Shown in pieces: positions 8,711 through 14,934 of a DNA stretch of 19,103 nt. The notes under the pieces are model-generated. The model saw only the letters and a list, made by a program, of their open reading frames with translations. It did no database searches and was not told where the DNA came from. The DNA comes from JBEVMS01 sp040508515 (GTDB lineage Bacteria > Pseudomonadota > Gammaproteobacteria > Xanthomonadales > Rhodanobacteraceae), in assembly GCA_040508515.1 (NCBI GenBank), contig JBEVMS010000306.1, forward strand, positions 1-19,103, written 5' to 3'. Each line of letters starts with the position of its first letter. The stretch's first letter is position 1. The translations under genes and the position numbers were made by a program.

Positions 8711-9229
8711 TCACTCCTTATCCGCGCCGGTGTCACTGGGCTTGGGCGCCGATGCCAACGCCTGCAACAGCGCCGGGTCCTTGATCGCCTGGGCGATCAG
8801 TTTTTCCGCGCCCGCCTTGCCATCCAGATACGTGCCAAGATTCGCCAGTTGAGTGCGCGCCTGTAGCAACTGCGCCACCGCATCGACCTTGCGTGCCACA
8901 GCCGCGGGCGAAAAATCGTCCATGCTCTCGAAGGTGACATCCACCTGCAGGTTGCCTTCGCCGGTCAGCGTGTTGGGTACGTTGAAGCTGACCCGCGGCT
9001 TCATCGCCTGCAGTCGGCTATCGAAATTGTCGACGTCGATTTCCAAGGCTTTGCGCTGATCCAGTGGCGCCAGTTCGCTTTCGTTGGCACCTGACAGCTC
9101 CGACAGCACGCCCATGACGAACGGCACCTGCACCTTTTTCTGCGCGCCATAGACCTCGATGTCGTATTCGATCTGCACGCGCGGGGCCCGATTGCGGGCG
9201 ATGAATTTCTGACTGTTCTGCTTGGCCAT
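8711..9229 (-). CDS. tssB: T6SS contractile sheath small subunit TssB (VipA-like)
   Basis: TssB is the small sheath subunit. The TssB/TssC heterodimer polymerises into the helical sheath whose contraction drives the needle. The product is 172 residues, normal for the family. The start is MAKQNSQKFIARNRAPRVQI, followed by YDIEVYGAQKKVQVPFVMGV, VLSELSG and, in the middle, the FDSRLQAMKPRVSFNVPN and MDDFSPAAVARKV blocks that define TssB. I chose 9229 because a GAGGT ribosome site lies 6 nt upstream; an open frame up to 9280 adds 17 residues without family likeness. It is the first structural gene of the T6SS operon, 265 bp downstream of the sigma factor gene. Confidence 0.96.
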   Translation of the reverse strand: MAKQNSQKFIARNRAPRVQIEYDIEVYGAQKKVQVPFVMGVLSELSGANESELAPLDQRKALEIDVDNFDSRLQAMKPRVSFNVPNTLTGEGNLQVDVTFESMDDFSPAAVARKVDAVAQLLQARTQLANLGTYLDGKAGAEKLIAQAIKDPALLQALASAPKPSDTGADKE

Positions 9230-9494
9230 GCGATACCTCAGCGACGAAAGGCGGGTTCGTTGGATGACTGCGTAAAGCACGCCAAAAACTGATCACCCTT
9301 ACGCGGAAACATTTACCTGACGTTTAGCAAAGGCAGCTTGGATCACGCGTTTCGCGCGCGCCCTCACCGCCAAGCAGCACTCGGTTAAAGCCCAGCCTGG
9401 AGAGATGGGCGTTCCGCTCGCCATCACAGGCGCCCCGCATCGATCGACGCCGGTGCCATCCGCGCGCTGCGATTCGCGCGCAGCCCATGCGGCG
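9230..9494 (-). promoter_or_regulatory. Leader region of the T6SS operon (no defined promoter)
   Basis: This 265-bp gap between the sigma factor gene and tssB has no convincing ORF and is the natural place for the main T6SS promoter. Its minus-strand downstream half is less G/C-rich than the surroundings (about 9255-9330). I could not identify a convincing ECF-type or sigma-70 -35/-10 pair. A weak sigma-54-like GG-N10-GC match lies at 9269-9285, but most other consensus positions fail. The assignment as promoter region rests on position only. Confidence 0.4.
9466..9484 (-). terminator. Short hairpin after the sigma factor gene
   Basis: GCTGCG (9466-9471) and CGCAGC (9479-9484) form a perfect 6-bp stem with a 7-nt loop, beginning 10 nt past the sigma factor stop on the minus strand. 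No T-run follows, so it is at best a weak or Rho-assisted stop for the kinase-sigma transcript. A stem of this size can also occur by chance in sequence this G/C-rich. Confidence 0.22.
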
Positions 9495-10055
9495 CTAAGC
9501 TTGCAGCTCGCGTTGCAGCCAGGCGCGCGCCAGACGCCACTCGCGTTGCACGGTGGCCGGGGAAATATCCAAAGCCTCGCCAATCTGCTCAGCATTCAAT
9601 CCGATGAAAAAGCGCATCGAGACGATACTGGCCTGGCGCGGATCGAGTTGCTCCAATTGCTGGAGGCATTCGAGCAAGGCGGCATAGTCCGCCTCCACCG
9701 CCAGCAAAGTGGCGACCTCGGATAACTCGATGCGATCGCGCCCTTGCGGGCGCTTGACGGCCTGCCGCCGTCGCGCGGCGTCGATCAACACCTCGCGCAT
9801 GGCGCGGGCCGCGACGCCGAGCAGATGCCCACGATTTTCCCATCGCGGTGGCCCCTCGCCGGCGAAGACCTTCAGATAGGCCTCGTTGACCAAGGCGGTG
9901 GCGCTGAGCGTGCGCTCGCCATAGTTGCGGCGCAGTTGCGCATCGGCCTGCCGATGCAGCGCGGCATACATCTGGCGTAGCGCTTCATCCATCGCTGCCG
10001 CGTCGCCCTGCTGCGCCGAATGCAGCAGCCGGGTCACTTCAATGTCGTCGGTCAT
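9495..10055 (-). CDS. ECF sigma factor, EcfK-like (T6SS-linked)
   Basis: This 186-residue protein is an extracytoplasmic-function sigma factor that directs RNA polymerase to a small set of promoters. The sigma-2 region (about 1-100) contains ATALVNEAYLKVF (52-64) and WENRGHLLGVAARAMREVLI, and the sigma-4 region (about 120-186) ends with a helix-turn-helix (LNAEQIGEALDISPATVQRE). The TALVNEAYL signature belongs to the group of ECF sigmas paired with Ser/Thr kinases (ECF43-type). In X. citri EcfK and a Vibrio relative, a threonine in region 2 is phosphorylated by the partner kinase; here T49, S51 and T53 are the local candidates. No anti-sigma gene is adjacent, fitting control by phosphorylation. 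The start at 10055 has GGGAGA about 9 nt upstream and lies 19 bp after the kinase stop. The adjacent T6SS operon is the likely target. Confidence 0.9.
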   Translation of the reverse strand: MTDDIEVTRLLHSAQQGDAAAMDEALRQMYAALHRQADAQLRRNYGERTLSATALVNEAYLKVFAGEGPPRWENRGHLLGVAARAMREVLIDAARRRQAVKRPQGRDRIELSEVATLLAVEADYAALLECLQQLEQLDPRQASIVSMRFFIGLNAEQIGEALDISPATVQREWRLARAWLQRELQA

Positions 10056-10074
10056 CGCGCGATGTCTCCCGGGC

Positions 10075-11853
10075 TCAAGCGAAACCAAGCAACCGGTGCA
10101 GATACGGCACATCCCACCGACCGGCGTCAGCGCGCGCGCGCTCCATGGAGTCCTTAGCCGGGCCCAGGCTGGCAGCGGCTGGCTCATGCCGATCGGCATC
10201 GCCCAATCGCTCCAGCCACGTCGGCATAATCTGCACGCCCGGACATTGCTGCGTTTGGTCGTATGTGTTCGTTGCAGTGCCCTGCGCTGCCTCCAACTGC
10301 CCGCGCAGGCCCAGCGGGCTGCGCCGCGCGGCGCATTCGACGGCCTTCGGGGCATCGCCGCGAGCGCCGACCACCGCAATCGCCCGGAGACCCTGATCCT
10401 CTATCGGCGCCTGGAGCCTATATACCGACGCATCCAGCGAGCGCAAAGCGGCGGTCAAGTCGGAAACAAATGGCACGCGCGACGTCTGCTCGGACGGCAT
10501 CACCGCCTCCAGTACGCCATGCCGTGGACCATAAGCACCGCCGAGCGCAATGCCGAGATCGGCCTGCTTGAAAACACGCTGGGCGAGCATGGCAATCACC
10601 TGCGCATCCTGACGTTCCTGTCGCAATTGCATGGTCTGCATCGCCAGACAGCTCAATAGGATCAACAGCGACGCCACCATACCGACGGCCGGCCAGTTTC
10701 GCCGTAGCACCGCGCCTGCCTGGCGCCCTCCCAGTTCGCGCCGCGCCTTTACCGGACGCGCATCAAGGAAATAACGAAGATCGGCGCTGAAACGTTCGAC
10801 GCTGGCATAACGCTCGATCGGATCGCGGCGCAGCGCCTTCATCACCACCGCATCGATATCCGCCGGGAGCCTGCGCGCGCGGCGTTTGCGCATCTGCCAA
10901 CTGGGCGAGCGCGCACCGGCGGTGACGATCGCGTTGGACAGTGCCAGCGCGGACTCGTTTGGCACCTCGAACGGATGCACGCCGCATACCAGCTGATACA
11001 GCACCACGCCAAGCGACCACACGTCGGTGGCCGCAGTCAGCGGAGCGCCGTTGACTTGTTCCGGGCTGGCGTAGGCCAAGGTCAGCGCCCGGTGCGCGGT
11101 GCGCGTCTGGCGCGACGCCATGCCATCGACCTGATCCAGCAAGCGCGCGATGCCGAAGTCCAGCAGCTTCGGTTCGCCATCCTGGGTCACCAGGATGTTG
11201 GCTGGCTTGATGTCGCGATGAATTACCTGCTGACGGTGCGCGTATTCCACCGCCGAACAAACCTTGAGAAATAATTCGATGCGCTGCGACAGCGTTAGCT
11301 TGCGCCGATCGCACCACTGATCGATGGGCTCGCCTTGGACGTACTCCAAGGCCAGAAAGGGACGGCCGTCGCGCATGCTTCCGCAGTCGATCAAGTGCGC
11401 GATATTGCGATGGCTGAGCTTGGCGAGGATTCGTCGCTCCTCGACGAAACGCCTGAGCAACTCTCCCCCCGGCATGCCATTCGTATTGAGGAACTTCAAC
11501 GCCACCAGTTGACGAATCTCACCCGTGTCCTCGCCGATCAGCCGCTCGGCGAAATGCACCACGCCCATGCCACCCTCGCCCAGCCGGCGCAGGATGCGAT
11601 AACAGGTGGAGCCCGATGAATAAAGCGTCGCTCCGGACATATCGTCCTGCGTGCGCGACGCCAACGGCAAGCGACCGATGCTTTCGGTGCTGACCTCGGC
11701 CGCGCGCAACATCCAACGCACTTCGTCGAGCAAAGCTGTGTCACTACCGCAGGCCATGACGACATACCGTTCGCGATCGACGAAGCTCAAATCCAAAGCC
11801 GCCATTGCGATGGGCTTTGCAAGCAAATAGCGCAACCGACTTTCTTCGTTCAT
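10075..11853 (-). CDS. Membrane Ser/Thr protein kinase, PknS-like (T6SS-linked)
   Basis: This is a Hanks-type Ser/Thr kinase of 592 residues with one membrane segment. The N-terminal part (MNEESRLRYLLAKP...) matches the short helical lead of this kinase class. The kinase domain runs from about 85 to 365, with glycine loop GEGGMG (92-97), Lys120 in VALKF, catalytic loop HRDIKPAN (212-219), DFG (232-234) and ASPEQ in place of APE. All catalytic residues are present. A hydrophobic stretch at about 388-406 is the membrane anchor, leaving roughly 185 residues outside with two cysteines and no domain I recognise. An open frame extends to 11976 (41 residues), but its composition does not resemble the family, so I start at 11853. 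It is followed by the sigma factor gene. In X. citri, PknS activates EcfK and hence the T6SS; the same role is inferred here. Confidence 0.9.
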   Translation of the reverse strand: MNEESRLRYLLAKPIAMAALDLSFVDRERYVVMACGSDTALLDEVRWMLRAAEVSTESIGRLPLASRTQDDMSGATLYSSGSTCYRILRRLGEGGMGVVHFAERLIGEDTGEIRQLVALKFLNTNGMPGGELLRRFVEERRILAKLSHRNIAHLIDCGSMRDGRPFLALEYVQGEPIDQWCDRRKLTLSQRIELFLKVCSAVEYAHRQQVIHRDIKPANILVTQDGEPKLLDFGIARLLDQVDGMASRQTRTAHRALTLAYASPEQVNGAPLTAATDVWSLGVVLYQLVCGVHPFEVPNESALALSNAIVTAGARSPSWQMRKRRARRLPADIDAVVMKALRRDPIERYASVERFSADLRYFLDARPVKARRELGGRQAGAVLRRNWPAVGMVASLLILLSCLAMQTMQLRQERQDAQVIAMLAQRVFKQADLGIALGGAYGPRHGVLEAVMPSEQTSRVPFVSDLTAALRSLDASVYRLQAPIEDQGLRAIAVVGARGDAPKAVECAARRSPLGLRGQLEAAQGTATNTYDQTQQCPGVQIMPTWLERLGDADRHEPAAASLGPAKDSMERARADAGRWDVPYLHRLLGFA

Positions 11854-12046
11854 ACCCAGCAATAACGTTTGGTGCGATCGGTAACGTAGGTCATTACCCC
11901 GAAGAAAAACAGCGACGGCGTCCGCATAGATGCGGTTTGTGCGCTCACCGGCGGAAACCACTTGGCTTCCATACATCTACGCGCAGGTAGTCGCGATTGC
12001 TTTGTAAAGATCGTTTAGAAAAAGATTGTTTCGGAAAATTATGCAT

Positions 12047-12066
12047 GACTCGCAAGCACGCGAGTC
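12047..12066. promoter_or_regulatory. Perfect 7-6-7 inverted repeat upstream of kinase gene
   Basis: GACTCGC and GCGAGTC are exact inverted repeats separated by 6 nt, next to the A/T-rich segment about 195 bp upstream of the chosen kinase start. It could be an operator for a dimeric regulator or an RNA hairpin. On the minus strand it is followed, after about 8 nt, by a short T-run, so a weak terminator for the DUF4242 transcript is also possible. Confidence 0.35.
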
Positions 12067-12166
12067 GAACGTCTCTCGCGTGGTGTGATCGTTGCGCTTG
12101 GCCAACATGGCACGCAGCGCCACTCCAAACTCCACACAGCGCGATCCGAACTCTCAAGCGAGAAGC

Positions 12167-12192
12167 GGCCGGCCAGCATTATCCGACCGGCC
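12167..12192 (-). terminator. Hairpin just downstream of the DUF4242 gene
   Basis: GGCCGG (12167-12172) and CCGGCC (12187-12192) pair around a 14-nt loop, starting 14 nt past the DUF4242 stop on the minus strand. The trailing sequence has no real T-run. Position suggests it marks the 3' end of the SRPBCC-DUF4242 operon, but strength as a terminator is doubtful. Confidence 0.35.
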
Positions 12193-12206
12193 ACTTGCGG
12201 GCGTAT

Positions 12207-12479
12207 TTACTCCGCGGTCACCGGATCGATCACGCTATGGATCGGGCTGACCTTGTTGGCGGGGAAGCCGCCCTGACGCGCGTGTTCGCGCACGGCGGCT
12301 TCATCCGGCGCGACGTAGACGCAGTAAATCTTGTCGTCGGTCACGTAGCTGTGCACCCATTGAATACGGGGGCCCATCTCCCGCAATACGTTGCATGAGG
12401 TCTGCGAGATATTTTTCAGTTGCTCGGCGCTCAACTGACCGGCACCGGGAATGTCGCGCTCAATTAAAAACTTCGGCAT
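12207..12479 (-). CDS. DUF4242 family protein (SCO4226-like, possible nickel binder)
   Basis: This 90-residue protein matches the DUF4242 family by its start (MPKFLIERDIPGAGQLSAEQ), the central IQWVHSYVTDDKIYCVYVAP strand pair and the FPANKVSPIHSVIDPVTAE end. The family has a ferredoxin-like fold. Its one characterised member I know, SCO4226 of Streptomyces coelicolor, was reported to bind nickel; whether this protein does is unknown. It has no signal peptide or membrane segment, so it is cytoplasmic. A GGAG ribosome site lies about 9 nt upstream. The gene follows the SRPBCC gene by 30 bp on the same strand, so the two are probably one transcript. Family call is firm; function is not. Confidence 0.85.
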   Translation of the reverse strand: MPKFLIERDIPGAGQLSAEQLKNISQTSCNVLREMGPRIQWVHSYVTDDKIYCVYVAPDEAAVREHARQGGFPANKVSPIHSVIDPVTAE

Positions 12480-12509
12480 GGGCTGATCTCCGGCTGGCGT
12501 AACGCGCGC

Positions 12510-12932
12510 TTACGAGGGATCGTGCAGCTTCTTCAAGCCATCGAAACCCATCCGGTAGATGCCGGCGATGGTCGCCTGCGCCTCGGCGTCACTGGCGCCG
12601 TGTGATTCGAAACTTGCCGACCAGGTCACGCGACAGCGCTGCGGATCAAGCGCATCCACTCGCACGGTGCTGATGTAATCGCTCACCGGCAGCGGCGAGT
12701 CGACGATGGTGTAGCGGAACGCCTTGTCGCTGTCGCTGGTCAGGATCAACCGTTCCAATACCGAACCACCGCCTTTGAGATGCAGCACACGTTCGGCACC
12801 GGTGGGGTTACCCATCAACTCACAGCGGTCCACCACTTCCAGGTAGCTCGCCGCGGCGCCAAAGTTGCCGACCGTTTTCCACACTTCGGTTGCCGGCGCC
12901 TGCAGATCGACTGTTTCGGAAACACTGAGCAT
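12510..12932 (-). CDS. SRPBCC (START-like, polyketide cyclase/dehydrase-type) family protein
   Basis: This 140-residue protein is a single SRPBCC domain, a fold with a deep hydrophobic pocket that binds lipids, aromatic compounds or other small ligands. Visible family features are the first strand and helix (VSETVDLQAPATEVWKTVGN), the W-x-x-V-x-x-F pattern, ERLILTSDSDKAFRYTIVDS in the middle and the long C-terminal helix (IAGIYRMGFDGLKKLHD). No signal peptide is present. The ribosome site AAGGAG is 8 nt from the start. The gene is first in a two-gene operon with DUF4242, and a perfect 8-1-8 palindrome lies 40 bp upstream. The ligand cannot be told from sequence; a stress-responsive binding protein is one possibility. 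Confidence 0.85.
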   Translation of the reverse strand: MLSVSETVDLQAPATEVWKTVGNFGAAASYLEVVDRCELMGNPTGAERVLHLKGGGSVLERLILTSDSDKAFRYTIVDSPLPVSDYISTVRVDALDPQRCRVTWSASFESHGASDAEAQATIAGIYRMGFDGLKKLHDPS

Positions 12933-12972
12933 GTAGGTATCTCCTTGCGAGTGGCAATGCCCAAGCCTGCGT

Positions 12973-12989
12973 CGACGACATTGTCGTCG
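12973..12989. promoter_or_regulatory. Perfect 17-bp palindrome, candidate operator of the SRPBCC-DUF4242 operon
   Basis: CGACGACA and TGTCGTCG flank a single central base, an exact inverted repeat about 40 bp upstream of the SRPBCC start. Compact symmetry of this kind is typical of binding sites for dimeric repressors. On the minus strand a TTGCCA element lies about 20 bp further upstream and could act as a -35 box, which would put the palindrome over or just after the -10 area, a repressor-like position. Confidence 0.5.
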
Positions 12990-13002
12990 CTAGGAACGCG
13001 GC

Positions 13003-13014
13003 TTGCCTTGGCAA
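13003..13014. promoter_or_regulatory. Second short palindrome (TTGCC-2-GGCAA)
   Basis: TTGCC and GGCAA are exact inverted repeats with a 2-bp centre, 13 bp from the larger palindrome and overlapping the possible TTGCCA -35 element. It may be part of the same control region. Five-base arms can arise by chance, so confidence is low. Confidence 0.25.
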
Positions 13015-13100
13015 CCTACTCGCCTGACCACCGGGAAAAAAGCTGCAGCGCAACGTAGCGGCCACGGGTAACGGCGGCGCTTATCGTTCGAGCGCTGCGC

Positions 13101-14870
13101 TCATGTCGCTGTGGAAAGCCCTGGACGCGTAGACGGCTGGACGCGCTCGCCGCTAGTCCGCTGTAACCCAGCGTTGCCAGACACCGTCGCCACCAGGTCG
13201 TTGTCGATGGTCAGGCATTGGTCGGCGATCTGCGCCACGCTGGCACGGTGCGAAACGGCGATCATGATCGTCTGCGGCAGGCGGCGTTTCAACGCTGACA
13301 GCACGGCGATTTCGGAAGCCGCGTCGAGCGCGCTGGTGGCCTCGTCCAACAACGCCAGGAAAGGCCGCCGCAACATTACCTGGGCGACGAGCAGGCGTTG
13401 CAATTCACCGCCGGAAAGCCGGCTCGACGAGCTGTTCAGCGCCGTGTCCAACCCGTGCAAGGTGTTGGCCAGACGCTTGCCCAGACCGACATCCGCCAAG
13501 GCCTGCTGCAGCATCTCGTCGGTGGCTTCGGGGGCCGCCCAGAGCAGGCATTCGCGCACCGTGTGCTGCCAGGGCCGCACATTCTGGCTGACGTAGGCGC
13601 CATGGCGCACCAGCGCGCGATACGCGTCGAAATCGATGTGTTGACGATCGACTCGCGCCGTGAACGCCGCCGGCGTGGTCATCCCGGCCAGCACATCGAC
13701 CAGGCTGCTCTTGCCGATGCCCGAGTCGCCGCAGATCAAGGTCAGCTCGCCCGGTGCCAGCACCAGTTGGCTTACCGTCAGCGCGATGGGCGGCGGCGTC
13801 AATTCAACCCGCTCGATATGTAGCGTGCCCACCGCCGTCGGCTGGCGTGACGCCACCACGGACGCGCGCGCCGACTCGACCTTCATGTAACGGTGCCACA
13901 GCTCGAATGCCGGCCCCGCCGAGCGCAGTTGCTGGAAGCTTTGCCGAGTCGCCACCAGGTAAGGCAACAAGCGTCCCATTAGCAGGCACACCGCGATCAG
14001 CGACGCTTGATCGATGCCGCGCCAGTGGTGAGCCAGCACGAATATCGCCGCGATCCCCACCGCCGCCAGCAATTGGAGCACCAGTTGTCCCGACGCCACC
14101 AATTCCAATTGGCGGCGGTAGCCTTGGCCCAGGCGGTCGGAAATCGTGCCGTAGCTGGCCTTCTCCGCATCCTCCCGTTCGAACGAGCGAACGTGGCGCA
14201 GACGGCGTGGAAAATCCTCGCTGAGCCAGAACAGCCGGGTGATGTCGGCCACGTACTGGCGACTGACCTGCGCCTGCTCGCTTCCGTACATGCGCGAGGC
14301 CAACAAGCCCAACCCCGCCAGCACCGGCATCATCAACATCAACGGCGGCGAAACCCAAAACGCAAAGCCCAGACTGACCGCCGCGGTGACGCCCGCCACC
14401 AGCAACTGCAGCAGGGCGCTGAAGCCCTGCACCATGATTTCGACATTGTGGGTAAGGATGTTGGCGATTTCCGCCGAAGTCGCGTCAGCCAGCGACGTCA
14501 GCGGCGCATCGATCAGGCGCGCATGCACCATGCGCCGCAGGCACGTGCCGTGACGGCCCACCAGCCGCGCACCCAGCCGCGCGACCTGCCAGCGCAGCAG
14601 CGCGAAGACCGCGGTTACAATGGCGAAGGCCGCCGCTTGTACTTCAAGGCCGCCGTGCAGATCGAGCAGGCCACCAGCAAATCCCAGTGGGCGCCCTGGT
14701 TGCACCAGCGGCACCAGCCATATCGCCGCGAGATTGCCGGCTAGCGCCGAAGCCAGCGACAACATGACGTAAGCGATGATTTCCATCACGTCGAGGCGGG
14801 TGAGCGTGCGCACAAACAGACGCAGCAGGTGCGGCGGGGCTTGCGCGGGTGTCGATGGCTGCGGTGACAT
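13101..14870 (-). CDS. ABC exporter, fused membrane and ATPase domains (peptide-exporter type)
   Basis: This 589-residue protein is an ABC half-transporter that would act as a homodimer in the inner membrane. The membrane domain covers about 25-330 with hydrophobic stretches near 30-57, 76-93, 150-190 and 262-302. The ATPase domain follows: Walker A GDSGIGKS (381-388), Q-loop Gln429 (VSQNV), signature LSGGEL (485-490), Walker B LALLDEATSALD and switch His541. It has no N-terminal C39 peptidase, so it would export an already processed product, as lasso-peptide (D-protein) and microcin exporters do. The start at 14870 (MSPQPSTPAQAPP) was chosen because the upstream open frame to 15116 is Arg/Cys-rich and lies mostly in the previous gene. 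It follows the HprK-like gene by 64 bp containing a hairpin, so they are probably co-transcribed. Confidence 0.9.
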   Translation of the reverse strand: MSPQPSTPAQAPPHLLRLFVRTLTRLDVMEIIAYVMLSLASALAGNLAAIWLVPLVQPGRPLGFAGGLLDLHGGLEVQAAAFAIVTAVFALLRWQVARLGARLVGRHGTCLRRMVHARLIDAPLTSLADATSAEIANILTHNVEIMVQGFSALLQLLVAGVTAAVSLGFAFWVSPPLMLMMPVLAGLGLLASRMYGSEQAQVSRQYVADITRLFWLSEDFPRRLRHVRSFEREDAEKASYGTISDRLGQGYRRQLELVASGQLVLQLLAAVGIAAIFVLAHHWRGIDQASLIAVCLLMGRLLPYLVATRQSFQQLRSAGPAFELWHRYMKVESARASVVASRQPTAVGTLHIERVELTPPPIALTVSQLVLAPGELTLICGDSGIGKSSLVDVLAGMTTPAAFTARVDRQHIDFDAYRALVRHGAYVSQNVRPWQHTVRECLLWAAPEATDEMLQQALADVGLGKRLANTLHGLDTALNSSSSRLSGGELQRLLVAQVMLRRPFLALLDEATSALDAASEIAVLSALKRRLPQTIMIAVSHRASVAQIADQCLTIDNDLVATVSGNAGLQRTSGERVQPSTRPGLSTAT

Positions 14871-14897
14871 CGCTACACGTCCACGTCGCCGTGCGTG

Positions 14898-14924
14898 GGC
14901 TTTAGCCGCACCGTGGGTAAAGCC
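14898..14924 (-). other. Hairpin between the HprK-like and ABC exporter genes
   Basis: GGCTTTA (14898-14904) and TAAAGCC (14918-14924) are perfect 7-bp inverted repeats around a 13-nt loop, in the 64-bp gap between the two genes. There is no T-run, so it is probably not a terminator. It could be an RNA processing or stability element setting relative levels of the two products, or a regulator site. A repeated CACGCA flanks it on both sides in the same orientation. Confidence 0.4.
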
Positions 14925-14934
14925 TGCGTGACGT

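Larger units (their letters stand above)
11854..12206. other. Intergenic region upstream of the kinase-sigma operon
   Basis: This stretch of about 350 bp has no supported gene; the open frames across it are Arg/His-rich and lack ribosome sites. It contains an A/T-rich segment (about 12000-12046), unusual in this G/C-rich window and a good place for the kinase promoter on the minus strand. A CATAAT hexamer on that strand resembles a -10 box, but no matching -35 was found. A perfect 7-6-7 inverted repeat (12047-12066) borders the A/T-rich part, and a hairpin (12167-12192) follows the DUF4242 gene. Confidence 0.5.

Noticed and set aside
8703..8714. GTG start of tssC at 8714
   Set aside because: It overlaps the AAGGAG ribosome site that serves the ATG at 8702.
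9269..9285. Sigma-54-like promoter (GG-N10-GC) upstream of tssB
   Set aside because: Only the GG and GC and a few flanking bases fit; several consensus positions fail and no sigma-54 activator gene is in the window.
11854..11976. 41-residue N-terminal extension of the kinase to 11976
   Set aside because: The added residues do not fit this kinase class, whose N-terminal region begins at about the MNEESRL segment. The choice is moderate, as neither start has a strong ribosome site.
9321..12018. CTAAACG shared by the regions upstream of tssB (9321-9327) and upstream of the kinase (12012-12018) as a possible common sigma motif
   Set aside because: A shared 7-mer between two regions of this length is expected by chance, and the surrounding bases do not match.
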